The notes beneath the pieces are model-generated. The model did not search any database and had not been told where the DNA came from. It worked only from the letters and a program-made list of their open reading frames with translations. This document shows positions 27,926 through 37,388 of a stretch of DNA of 64,000 nt, piece after piece. The position numbers were made by a program, and so were the translations under genes. Positions within the stretch are counted from its first letter, which is position 1; each line of letters begins with the position of its first letter. The stretch is from DAOUEO01 sp963763495 (GTDB lineage Bacteria > Chloroflexota > Dehalococcoidia > DSTF01 > JALHUB01): positions 120,741 through 184,740 of the forward strand of contig CAVXOY010000016.1 in NCBI GenBank assembly GCA_963763495.1. The letters run 5' to 3'.

Positions 27926-28857
27926 CCGAGAACGGTATCCTGAACGTCTGCAAGCCGAGGGGTTGGACATCCCTTGACGTGGTCCGGCTGGTGCGACGCT
28001 ACAGCCACGTGCGGCGGGTCGGTCACGCAGGAACGCTTGACCCGGCGGCCGAGGGCGTCCTGCCGGTGTGCTTGGGCCAGGCGACCCGTCTAGTGGAATA
28101 TCTCCTGGACTACCCCAAGAGCTACCGGGCGCGCATCCGCCTGGGTATCGTGACTGATACCTATGATGCTGAGGGAACAGTAGTCAGCACCGCTGACCCC
28201 TCGTCGGTCACGCGGATGATGGTGGAGCAGCTACTGCCATCGTTCACCGGCGAAGTCACGCAAGTGCCACCCATGTTCAGCGCCCTTAAACGGGACGGAG
28301 TGCCCCTCTATCGATACGCCCGGGCAGGGAAGACAGTGGAGCGAGAGCCCCGGCCGGTGCGCATCTACCGGCTTGAACTGATTGATTTCGAACCTCCCAC
28401 GTTGACCGTCGAGATGGAGTGCGGCCGCGGCGTGTACCTGCGGACCTTCGCCCACGACCTCGGCGAGCGTCTGGAATGCGGCGCCCACTTGGAACAGCTC
28501 GTCCGTCTCTCCGTGGGCCCTTTTTCTCTGGATTCGGCGGTGGGGATCGAAGAACTGCGAAATGCCTTCGACGATGGCTCCTGGGGTGATCTGCTGCACC
28601 CCCTGGATTCCGTCTTGTTGAACCGGTATGCGGCCATTCTCGGCGAGCAGAGCCAGCAGTTGGCCGCTTGGGGACGTACGGTCGAGCTAACACCCATACA
28701 CCCAGAACGGGTCCGCGCGCTGACTGAGGGCGCCCTCTGCAGGGCTTATTCGCTCGACGGACTTCTTGTCGCGCTTCTTCGTTATCAGGGGGATAGCTCT
28801 CTGTGGCGGCCGGAAAAGGTGTTTCCCAGCCCCGAAAAGCCGGAAAAAATGCTCTAA
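27922..28857 (+). CDS. truB: tRNA pseudouridine-55 synthase
   Basis: 311-residue TruB that makes pseudouridine 55 in tRNA. GILNVCKPRGWTSLDVV, VGHAGTLDPAAEGVLPVCLG with the catalytic aspartate, and YPKSYRARIRLGIVTDTYDAEG are clear, with ECGRGVYLRTFAHDLG later on. TTG start overlaps the rbfA stop (TTGA), so the two are coupled. Last gene of the nusA operon. Confidence 0.95.
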   Translation: MTENGILNVCKPRGWTSLDVVRLVRRYSHVRRVGHAGTLDPAAEGVLPVCLGQATRLVEYLLDYPKSYRARIRLGIVTDTYDAEGTVVSTADPSSVTRMMVEQLLPSFTGEVTQVPPMFSALKRDGVPLYRYARAGKTVEREPRPVRIYRLELIDFEPPTLTVEMECGRGVYLRTFAHDLGERLECGAHLEQLVRLSVGPFSLDSAVGIEELRNAFDDGSWGDLLHPLDSVLLNRYAAILGEQSQQLAAWGRTVELTPIHPERVRALTEGALCRAYSLDGLLVALLRYQGDSSLWRPEKVFPSPEKPEKML

Positions 28858-28882
28858 ACGTCGTTTCTTCCGCCGGAATCTC

Positions 28883-28910
28883 TTGACAGGCGCCGTAGAA
28901 TCGCTATCAT
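28883..28910 (+). promoter_or_regulatory. Promoter of the small zinc-ribbon gene
   Basis: A perfect TTGACA (28883-28888) and TATCAT (28905-28910), 16 bases apart, lie 25 bases past the truB stop and about 90 bases before the ATG at 28998. Confidence 0.7.
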
Positions 28911-28997
28911 TCAAGAAAAGCTATCGTTTGAGTTCGGCGGGGTGCCGTTTCATAGCAGGGCATTGGCCCAGTTAACTCAAGGAAGGGGGAAAACTGG

Positions 28998-29138
28998 ATG
29001 CAGGCATACTGTCTAAAGTGCCGTCAGACGAGGGAGATCAAGAACGCACAGCAAGTCAAGATGAAGAACGGGAAGCCGGCGACGCGAGGTGTGTGCCCCG
29101 TTTGCGGCACCAAGATGTACCGCATCGGCAAGAGCTAG
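28998..29138 (+). CDS. Small zinc-ribbon protein (DUF5679-like), 46 residues
   Basis: A 46-residue protein starting MQAYCLKCRQ and ending YRIGKS. Two CxxC pairs (CLKC and CPVC) should bind one zinc ion, and the spacer reads KMKNGKPATRG. GGAAGGGGGAAAACTGG precedes the ATG, giving a strong ribosome binding site. It has its own promoter at 28883 and is followed by a hairpin at 29201-29228, so it is a monocistronic small gene. The DUF5679 assignment is from memory of the family pattern. No function is known. Confidence 0.78.
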   Translation: MQAYCLKCRQTREIKNAQQVKMKNGKPATRGVCPVCGTKMYRIGKS

Positions 29139-29200
29139 GTCGCGCAACAGGAGTAGTTCATCCAAGACCGTATCTAGCTCGTACTTCAGAATCGAAGGCA

Positions 29201-29228
29201 GGATGGCGGCTGATTGCAGCCGCCATCC
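29201..29228 (+). terminator. Hairpin after the zinc-ribbon gene
   Basis: A perfect 12-base stem (29201-29212 with 29217-29228) around an ATTG loop lies 62 bases past the zinc-ribbon stop. No long T-run follows, so the terminator call rests on position and stem strength. Confidence 0.5.
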
Positions 29229-29259
29229 CGTTCGTCTTGGAGGAACTCGCGTGGCCAAC

Positions 29260-29288
29260 TTGCTGCCAGGTGCCTCAACTGCTAGAAT
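29260..29288 (+). promoter_or_regulatory. Promoter of the inositol-phosphate synthase gene
   Basis: TTGCTG (29260-29265) and TAGAAT (29283-29288) are separated by 17 bases, about 65 bases before the GTG start at 29355. Confidence 0.55.
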
Positions 29289-29354
29289 GCAGCGGGTCTT
29301 GGCCAACGAATATCCCCCAGACCATCAAGTTCAGTTCGGGCAGGAGCGTGCAAG

Positions 29355-30431
29355 GTGGGAAAGATAAACGTAGCAATCATTGGCGTCGGGAACTGCGCCT
29401 CTTCTCTGGTGCAGGGTGTCACTTTGTACCGCGATCTGAAGGGCTCCCCAGTAGTGCCGGGCATAATGCACGCCAACCTGGGAGGCTACGCGATCGGTGA
29501 CATCAATTTCGTCGCAGCGTTCGACATCGATGCCAACAAGGTGGGGAAGGACCTCTCGGAGGCCGTATTCACATCCCCCAACAACACCTACCGCTTCGCA
29601 GAGGTGCCGCCGCTGGGCGTCCGTGTCCACCGTGGCATGCTTCATGACGGCCTAGGCAAGTACCTATCGCAGATAATCAAGAAAGCCCCCGGTCCGACCG
29701 ACGACATAGTGGGCATCCTGAAAGAGACAGAAACACACGTCGTGATCAACTACCTCCCGGTGGGCTCGGAAGAGGCGACCAAATGGTACGTGGAGCAGGT
29801 GCTGACTGCCGGCTGCGGCCTCATCAACTGCATACCGGTGTTCATCGCCAGGGAGCCCTACTGGCAGGCCCGGTTCAAGGAGCGCGGCCTGCCGATCATC
29901 GGCGATGACATCAAGTCGCAGGTGGGGGCAACGATTGTGCATCGAGTATTGACGCGCCTCTTCCGCGATCGCGGCGTGCGCATCGACCGCATGTATCAGC
30001 TCAACTTTGGCGGCAACACCGATTTTCTGAACATGCTAGAGCGGGAGCGGCTGGAGTCAAAGAAGATATCGAAGACGAACGCCGTTACGTCCCAACTAGA
30101 CTACGAGATGCCGGCGGACGACATCCACGTTGGGCCCAGCGACTACATCCCCTGGCTCCTCGACAGGAAGTGGTGCCACATTCGAATGGAGGGTACGACC
30201 TTCGGTAATGTGCCCCTGAACCTTGAGCTCAAGCTGGAGGTTTGGGACAGCCCCAACTCGGCGGGAGTTGTAATCGACGCCGTTCGCTGCTGCAAGCTGG
30301 CGCTCGACCGCGGTATCGCCGGCGCCCTCACCGGTCCCGCCTCCTACTTCATGAAGTCGCCCCCCAAGCAGTTCACCGATGACAAGGCGCGAGCAATGGT
30401 GGAGGAGTTCATCGCCAAAGGCAAGGCATGA
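29355..30431 (+). CDS. ino1: Inositol-3-phosphate synthase
   Basis: A 358-residue NAD-dependent isomerase converting glucose-6-phosphate to myo-inositol-3-phosphate. INVAIIGVGNCASSLVQGV is the Rossmann start, followed by GDINFVAAFDIDANKVGKDL, GLPIIGDDIKSQVGATI, LNFGGNTDFLNM, and KSPPKQF near the end. Length matches the short bacterial/archaeal class. GTG start. Its stop overlaps the next ATG (ATGA), coupling it to two acyltransferases, which points to inositol-lipid (phosphatidylinositol or mannoside-like) synthesis. Confidence 0.93.
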   Translation: MGKINVAIIGVGNCASSLVQGVTLYRDLKGSPVVPGIMHANLGGYAIGDINFVAAFDIDANKVGKDLSEAVFTSPNNTYRFAEVPPLGVRVHRGMLHDGLGKYLSQIIKKAPGPTDDIVGILKETETHVVINYLPVGSEEATKWYVEQVLTAGCGLINCIPVFIAREPYWQARFKERGLPIIGDDIKSQVGATIVHRVLTRLFRDRGVRIDRMYQLNFGGNTDFLNMLERERLESKKISKTNAVTSQLDYEMPADDIHVGPSDYIPWLLDRKWCHIRMEGTTFGNVPLNLELKLEVWDSPNSAGVVIDAVRCCKLALDRGIAGALTGPASYFMKSPPKQFTDDKARAMVEEFIAKGKA

Positions 30432-31342
30432 TAGTCTACTGGGTATTCCGGCTCATTATCTTCCTGGGACGACCGTTTCCCCCCAAAGTCGGCTACTTCT
30501 TCGCCCGCATCATCGCCGACATCTGCTATCCCTTCTTCCGGCTTGAGCGACGGGCCTTGAAGGATGCGATGTCACGCGTGCTCAACACCGACGACGAGGC
30601 CGAGATAAGCCTCGCCTGCCGGCGCTCCTTCCGCAACTTCGGCAAGTACGTCGTGGACTTCATTCATTTCCTCGATTCGACGCCGGAGGAGGTGCGAAGC
30701 CGCATCGTGTTCGAGCACCTGGAGCGCGTCGACCAAGTGATGGCGGAGAAGAAGGGCGTGATGTTCATCACACTGCACTTCGGCAACTGGGACATGGGGG
30801 CAGCCGGCCTGTCAGCCTATGGCTATCCGGTGAACGTGATTGCAGAAACGTTCCCTCACTCCCGAATGAATGCCCTAGTGCAGGGGTCACGCCGTCACCT
30901 AGGGATGAAGGTCATCCCGATGCAGAAGGTCGGACCCGGCGTCATCAGGGCGCTACGTCGCGGCGAGGTCCTCGCTCTACTGATCGACGCGCCGGAGCCG
31001 GGAGGGACCGTCAGCGTAGATTTCTTCGGCGCCCCCAGCGAAGTGCCGGCAGGGCCCGCCCGCATAGCTCTCCGCACGGGGGCACGCGTGATGCCCGCGG
31101 TCTTGCTCAGGGTGAAGGGGGAGGAGGACAAGATCCATCCTCTCGTGGACTTTGACCTTACATACGAGAAGACAGGCGATGAAGATGTGGATGTGCGTCG
31201 CTTGACCCAACAGATCATGTCCTCGTTGGAGCGCCTAATCCGTCACGACCCCGACCAGTGGTTCATCTTCCATTCTTTGTGGAACCGCACGGCGAAGATG
31301 CCCCAGACAGAGAGGACGCTGGCTCCCGAACACCAGAACTAA
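30428..31342 (+). CDS. LpxL/PatA-type lysophospholipid acyltransferase 1
   Basis: A 304-residue membrane-associated acyltransferase of the LpxL/HtrB/PIM-acyltransferase group. The HX4D catalytic motif is seen in TLHFGNWDMGAAG, then VIPMQKVGPGVIRALRRGE and LLIDAPEPGGTVSVDFFG. One hydrophobic N-terminal segment (VFRLIIFLG). The start overlaps the ino1 stop. An inferred job is acylating an inositol or mannosyl lipid, since lipid A genes are not seen here. Confidence 0.82.
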   Translation: MIVYWVFRLIIFLGRPFPPKVGYFFARIIADICYPFFRLERRALKDAMSRVLNTDDEAEISLACRRSFRNFGKYVVDFIHFLDSTPEEVRSRIVFEHLERVDQVMAEKKGVMFITLHFGNWDMGAAGLSAYGYPVNVIAETFPHSRMNALVQGSRRHLGMKVIPMQKVGPGVIRALRRGEVLALLIDAPEPGGTVSVDFFGAPSEVPAGPARIALRTGARVMPAVLLRVKGEEDKIHPLVDFDLTYEKTGDEDVDVRRLTQQIMSSLERLIRHDPDQWFIFHSLWNRTAKMPQTERTLAPEHQN

Positions 31343-31355
31343 CCCCTGCCAATCC

Positions 31356-32273
31356 ATGCTTAAGTACCTCGCGCTTCTCTTCACCTACAGACTCTTGGGA
31401 TGGCTGCCGACACCGGTGGCCTACTTCATCGCGGATCGGGCAGCGACGGCCACCTACTACCTGCGAGGTAAACTGCGCAACACCGTCCAGCAAAACCTCC
31501 GTCAGGTAATGGGGCCGGACGCCACCCCCAAGGAAGTACGCGCCGCGGCGAAGAAGGCGATCCGCAACGTGACCCGCTACTATGCCGACCTTCTCCTTTT
31601 GCCGCGTATGAACATCCCCAGATTCATCGAGGAGCGGCTGACACTCCACAACCTGGAGTACCTGACCGATGCGATCACCTCGGGCAAGGGAGTGATTATC
31701 GTCAGCGCCCACTACGGGAACCCAGAGCTTATCCTTCAGGCAGCGCGGACCCTGGGGATAAACTCCCTGGGGATCACCGAGCCGCTGCAACCGAAGCAGA
31801 TATCCGACTTCGTGCACCGGCTGCGGGCCAGCCAGGGGCAGACGTTCCTTCCCGTGAGCTTCTCGACGATAAAGGAGGCGATCCGCTGGTTGGGAGAAGG
31901 CAAGGCGGTATCGATCTTGTGTGACCGGGACATCCAGCGCACGGGGATGGTGCTACCATTCTGCGGCGCCGAGGCTCGCCTCCCCGTCGGAGTGGCCCAG
32001 CTCGCCATGCGCACGGGGGCGACGGTGATCCCGATGTTCAGCCGAAGAATGAAGGGGAACCACTTCGAGGTGTACACGGAGCCGCCGCTGGAGATGACGA
32101 TCACGGGTGACGAGGCAAGCGACGTCCGGGTGAACACCCTGAAGATAATCTCCTACATCGAGAAGTACTTGCGGTTCGACCCCGGCCAGTGGATAGTGAT
32201 GGAGCCGATTTGGCGAGAAGACGAGGCCAAAAGCCGTCAGGCCGATGCGCCGGTTCGGAGTGTTAAAGTATAA
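31356..32273 (+). CDS. LpxL/PatA-type lysophospholipid acyltransferase 2 (HX4E variant)
   Basis: A 305-residue paralogue of the upstream gene. The catalytic block reads VSAHYGNPELILQAA, giving H-x4-E in place of the commoner H-x4-D. It also has LCDRDIQRTGMVLPFCG and RTGATVIPMFSRR. Only 13 bases separate it from the previous stop, so it belongs to the same unit. Two different acyltransferases in a row suggest consecutive acylations of one lipid. Confidence 0.8.
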   Translation: MLKYLALLFTYRLLGWLPTPVAYFIADRAATATYYLRGKLRNTVQQNLRQVMGPDATPKEVRAAAKKAIRNVTRYYADLLLLPRMNIPRFIEERLTLHNLEYLTDAITSGKGVIIVSAHYGNPELILQAARTLGINSLGITEPLQPKQISDFVHRLRASQGQTFLPVSFSTIKEAIRWLGEGKAVSILCDRDIQRTGMVLPFCGAEARLPVGVAQLAMRTGATVIPMFSRRMKGNHFEVYTEPPLEMTITGDEASDVRVNTLKIISYIEKYLRFDPGQWIVMEPIWREDEAKSRQADAPVRSVKV

Positions 32274-32304
32274 TAGCGTTCTGGCCCTGGTGAATGAGGT
32301 AGTA

Positions 32305-32979
32305 ATGGACAGGTCTGCAGCTCCTACGATAGAGGTTACGGTCAACGACCGCTCCGTCGAGAATCCCTGGGTGCTCGAGATGATAGGCTGGGGCGGCGTG
32401 ATGCTGGACATCGGGTGCCACGGTAGTGAGTATCTGCCGGAGATGGCCGCACGGGCCAACAGGGCGTACGGCCTGGACATCGAACGGGTACCCCATGTTG
32501 ACGGCGTCCAGATGGTACGCGGTGACGTCATGAACCCGCCGCTGAAGCCGAGGAGCTTCGACGTGATCGTCTCGATCTCTGCCATCGAGCACATCGGCTG
32601 CGACTTCTACGGCCAGATCCCCTCTGAGGACGCCGACATGACGGCGATGCGGCAGATCAGGGAGCTTCTGCGGGACGATGGGCGCCTGCTGATCTCAGTG
32701 CCGTACGGTCGGGGTGCGACCCACGCCTGGTTCCGCGTCTACGACGCCTACCGGCTGCGGAGGCTGCTGCACGGTTTCCGCCCGCTATCGATCCGCTACT
32801 ACCGCCGCAATGGCAACCGGTATGAGCGCTGCGCGGCGGATGACATTGCCGATGCCGGCTTCGACCTCGTCGGGTTCCGCTCCGACGGGCTGGTCCTAGC
32901 AGAGCTGGCAAAAGGCCCCCTGACCCAAACGTTATCGCCCCCGGAGACCGGCTGCGACAGGGCCGGCGGAAGAGGCTGA
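32305..32979 (+). CDS. Class I SAM-dependent methyltransferase-like protein
   Basis: A 224-residue protein with the methyltransferase start VMLDIGCHGSEYL, an acidic YGLDIERV strand end, and SFDVIVSISAIEHIGCDFYG. Start at ATG 32305, chosen for GAGGT five bases upstream. The frame is open back to 32245 over the acyltransferase end. An exact TATAAT at 32269-32274 lies upstream without a clear -35. The substrate is unknown; a lipid or glycan is plausible from context. Confidence 0.75.
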   Translation: MDRSAAPTIEVTVNDRSVENPWVLEMIGWGGVMLDIGCHGSEYLPEMAARANRAYGLDIERVPHVDGVQMVRGDVMNPPLKPRSFDVIVSISAIEHIGCDFYGQIPSEDADMTAMRQIRELLRDDGRLLISVPYGRGATHAWFRVYDAYRLRRLLHGFRPLSIRYYRRNGNRYERCAADDIADAGFDLVGFRSDGLVLAELAKGPLTQTLSPPETGCDRAGGRG

Positions 32980-32986
32980 AGGAATC

Positions 32987-34655
32987 ATGATTAGAGACGA
33001 GATTGCGCAATTGGTGGCCGACGCCGCTCAAGAGGCACGAGAGCAGGGAGACCTGCCATCGGTGGGGCTGCCCGACATCGAGGTGGAGCACCCACAGAGG
33101 CCGGAGCACGGCGACTACGCCTCCAGCCTCGCCTTGCGCCTAGCGCGGGCCGGTCGCACCAAGTCGCTGACGCTCGCCGAGAGCATCGCCCGGCACATCA
33201 AGGCGCACGAAGCGGTGGGCGAGGTCAGCGTGGCGCCGCCCGGCTTCATCAACTTCCGCTTGAGCGACGCCTGGGTATCGCGGCAGATCGAGACCATCCT
33301 GTCGGCGGGGGAGACATTCGGGAACCTGTCCCTCGGCGGCGGGCAGCACCTGCAGGTGGAGTACGTCAGCGCCAACCCCACGGGGCCGCTGCACGTCGGG
33401 AACGGGCGCTGGGCATCGATAGGCAGCAGCCTGGCGAACGTCCTCCAGGCGGCAGGGTACCAAGTGGAGCAGGAGTACTTTGTCAATGACATGCTGACGC
33501 AGGTGGACATCTTCGCCCGGACGTTGCACGCGCGCTACCTGCAGCTCTTCGGGCAGAAGGTGGAGATACCGCCGGACGGCTACCCCGGCGAATACGTGGT
33601 CGAGCTGGCGCAGGAGATCAAGAAGGAGTACGGCGACCGCTTCCTGGGGCCGTACGAGTTCGGGCACGACCCGGCGCCGGAGTTCCGGGACATCGGCGTG
33701 AAGCGGATGATGGACTCGATCCGCGACGACCTGGCGGCGATGGGCGTCACGTTCGACGTGTGGTTCCGGGAGTCGAGCCTGTACGGGCCTACGACAGCCG
33801 CTACGACAAGATGATGACGACGCTGCGGAAGCAGGGTTACGTATCCGAGAAGGAGGGGGCGGTCTGGTTCACCAGCAGCGTCCTCGGCGAGGACAAGGAT
33901 AACGTGCTGGTGCGCTCGGCGGGGACGCCCACCTACTTCGCGTCGGACATCGCCTATCACTACGACAAGTTCCTGGTGCGGGGGTTCGACCGGGTGATCA
34001 ACATCTGGGGAGCCGACCACCAGGGGCACGTGTCGCGGCTGAAGGCGGCGGTAGCAGCGATGGATATCGACCCGGCGCGGCTGGACGTGATCATCGGGCA
34101 GCTCGTGACGCTGAAGCGCGGCGGCGAGACGGTGCGCATCTCCAAGCGGGCGGGAGAGATCGTCACGCTGCGGGAGGTGGTCGACGAGGTGGGAGCGGAC
34201 GCCTGCCGCTTCTTCTTCCTGACACGCTCGGCGGACGCGACGGTGGAGTTCGACCTGGATCTGGCCAAGCAGCAGAGCGCCGAGAACCCCGTGTACTACG
34301 TCCAGTACGCCTACGCCCGCATCGCCGGCATCCTCAACCTGGGGCAGGAGCGCGGCATCGACTTCGGGGACGGCGACGTGGGCCTCCTCACCCATCCGGC
34401 GGAGCTGGCGCTGGTGCGCAAGATGCTGCTGCTGCCGGAGCTCATCGAGCTGATGGCGCGGAACCTGGCGCCGCATCATCTCCCCCACTACGCCCTCGAG
34501 CTGGCGACGGCCTTCCACGAGCTGTACGAGCGCTGCCGGGTGGTGACGGACGACATCCCGCTGACGAAGGCGCGGCTGAAGCTGGTGGCGGCGGCGCGGA
34601 TAGCGCTGGGGCGGACGCTGGCGCTGATGGGGGTTCGGCGCCGGAGCACATGTAG
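32987..34655 (+). CDS. argS: Arginyl-tRNA synthetase; frame breaks near 33782 and 34633
   Basis: Essential class I synthetase charging tRNA-Arg, about 555 residues. N-terminal Arg_S tRNA-binding domain (EVEHPQRPEHGDYASSLAL), HIGH-type motif ANPTGPLHVGNGRW, catalytic core, KMSKS-type GETVRISKRAG, and a DALR anticodon-binding domain (LELATAFHELYERCRV). The frame shifts once near 33775-33790, between RESSLY and AYDSRYDKM, and again near 34633; the corrected end reads SAPEHM and stops at 34655. Both breaks lie in an otherwise fully conserved protein, so sequence error is the likely cause. Confidence 0.92.
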
Positions 34656-37388
34656 GCGAGGCGCGGCCCAGAGGCTACGGCCAAACCCCATTTGTTTTTT
34701 TGTTCCGTTGATTTTCGCATTTTCTTTTCGCTCCCCGAATCTGCGGGAAGCGTTTCTGCGGAATTGACTCTGCGATCTGTTGTCCTCCCAGATTCGACGC
34801 AGCCCCATCGAGAGGCGAAAACTATTCGCGGCTTCGGGAATCTGTCTGTGCAGCGGGTAGATTCGAGGGTTGCAGAATACAATTCACTTTTTCACCTGTT
34901 CGAGGCTATTGATTTGTGCGCCAGGCTGGCAGGCATGGCTAGCTGGCATGGCATGTTAAGGATAGCAGTTTGAGGCGGGATCTCTAAGGGGAAAGTGGCA
35001 CTGGTAAGGCGTGGAGGCGACACTGTCGGGAGCACTATCCTGCAGGATGCGTGCACGATGATCGCCATCGCCGACGCTGGCAGTAAGTATTTGCACCGCA
35101 TGCATGACGCGTCTGGTCTCGACCGTCGGACGGCCAGCCAGTCGGTCACGCCTGTCGACCGAGGCAAGCTCGACATCCATGACCTGCCCAAGCGGGGCTG
35201 CAGCTCGTGGAGCTGCAATGTCTGCCAGGCGACACCACTCAAGAGCACGGGTTACCATCGACAAATCGGTCTGGACGCAGCCTGGCGGAACAGGTCAACG
35301 TATTTGCGCAGAAACGACGTCTGTCGAGCCTTGTCAGGGCTCACTCTTGCACAGGCAGACCACTTCAGATCTCCGTAGCAACGGCCAGCAGATCGATTTC
35401 CAGCCAGGGTTCTAGCCTTCCCCACGGCGAACTTCACAGTCAGTGGAATACGGAAAGTGAAATTGGCGCCTGCGAAGGTCGCTAGGGCCAGCAGCGGTAG
35501 TGGGACTTGTAGATGGCCTGCGCAACCGATCTCGTGGAGACGGAACAACTGCGGCATCGACGGCAAGACATGCTCGCGGCTACACGGTACGCACGTTATC
35601 AGAAGCTCTTTGAGTGGCTACCAATCTGCTTGCGACGGTTCGGGACTTAATCAACATCGTGCAGAACACTGTCCGCAGGACATGTCCACCAGCTCGAGCT
35701 CCTGGTTGTCGCCCACAACTTGGTGACGTGCGTCGAGCTGAGATAGCGCCGGTCGCCTATCGCGACCCCCTCATCAGATATCCGCTTCTCGTCTGGCGTC
35801 GTCGACGAACGCCAAGGGCTTCGACTTGATTGCCGAGCACCTGACACCTGCCGGCGATCCAGCCGCGAATCAATGCTCGTCAAACGGCCGGGGAGAGAGA
35901 GAGACTATGGCAAGCGTCCTTGCCCGACGCAGCGAAGACTCTGGTCAGTCGGCAGCTTCGTGAGACGTGGACGAACACCGTGCGCTTCAAACGACGGGGA
36001 TGATCGACCATGCACAATCGCCGATACGTCGCGCCTCGCGTCGATGCCCCTGACGTCGGAAATCGCTAGGGTTCGATCAGACGCGTGAGCGATGGCGCAC
36101 GGACACCTGCAGGCCTTCAACTTCAGCGTCTACCATCCCCGCATGTTGCTATCGTGAGTAACAGTCACCTTCTTGGGATTGGGGTGTCGCAAGATGGCAA
36201 GCGCCTCGGCACCAGGAACTGCACAACGCGTGCGTTGCACTTGGAGTATCGTAGCCCCTATCGGGCCTAGTCCGAGCGAGCAAAGGTCGGCCAGCGGGCA
36301 GACCGGTGCTCACGTCTCAGGGCAATGGCCGCGCTGCAACGCGGCGCTGGGACGCGACTGAGGGGCATTGCGACGAGGACGTGCGACGCTGTCAACGTAA
36401 TGAGCCGTGACTGCGTTGCCGAGCGCATGAAAGACCTGGCGCGCCCTACCTCGGACTGGCGGGCAGCTCGGAAACGGAACACGATGGGCTGCGAAGGAGC
36501 CGACGGGACACGCAACGTCGCAGAAAAGCGCGAAGTCTCGCAGCGCGTCGCCCCACACCGACGGCGATGCATAACGGCGACTGCATCGTGCAAGTAGGAT
36601 CCAACGTATCGAAGCGACAGCGGAGCGGGAGACAGGCGTCCTGCGGCATAGACGCGGCAACCCACAGGTCGTTGGAGAGTTGGAGGAGATTGGCTGTACC
36701 AGAGCGAGATCGATCCATTGACAATGATCCTAACGCCATTCGGTCAAGAGTGTCTCTCGCCCCTCGTGGAGATCCGACGGGCAACCAGTCTGCGACAGTA
36801 GGTCACGGGATGTTTTCAGATCGCGACGGCGTAACACCTCATCGTCAGGCAGACATCGTGAACTCGTCAGGCGCAACTGAATCGGGCCGTCACGTCGAGA
36901 CGGGGTCAGGCGGACACACACGCGGTTGTGCAATTCGGCGGTCAGACCATGACCGTGTCACGGTATCGAATCAGTCTGGGTCGTACGCTCAGAGCGAAAG
37001 GGAGATGGCTCGACATCGGTGGGACAAGTACAAGGCCACGCCATCCCAGATGTGAGATCAGAGTGACAATAGGACGACGCAATCTCCCCAGGTGCGGTCG
37101 CTGCAAAGGACGCGAGACGGGGCGGGCAGGCGTAGCAGCCGTCGGGCTCGAAGCGCGATTCGTCATTCGGGCTGGCGCCATCCTACTGGGATCTGCGGCG
37201 AAGGCCTGGATCGCCGCCCTGTCGGGATGACGAGGGAGCCGCGGGCGGTTGTGGCTAGGGAGCAAACGGGAGATGTGGTAGCATCGATGGGAGCGGGTTG
37301 GCCGGGCTCGGAGGAGGCGGCAGACCGGCTCGACTTGATATCCAGCTTTGGCTACGTTTCGGAGAACCTAGAAGAGGGACTACCCAAG
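34656..37388. other. Long stretch without recognisable genes
   Basis: 2.7 kb following argS. The first 120 bases are T-rich. No frame on either strand gives a convincing protein; the longest open frames (up to about 160 codons, for example 36567-37055) lack family motifs and have erratic composition. No tRNA, rRNA, RNase P, tmRNA or SRP RNA pattern was recognised. It may be a frame-broken region like 55.4-56.7 kb, or true non-coding DNA. Confidence 0.4.

Noticed and set aside
32269..32274. Exact TATAAT upstream of the methyltransferase gene at 32305
   Set aside because: No reasonable -35 at 16-18 bases and it lies in the end of the acyltransferase gene; not called as a promoter.
34956..35264. 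Minus-strand frame of 102 codons looking partly protein-like
   Set aside because: No family resemblance and no ribosome binding site; could be chance in GC-rich DNA.
36567..37055. 162-codon open frame in the gene-free region
   Set aside because: Composition is erratic, no motif, no supported start; kept only as part of the unexplained stretch.
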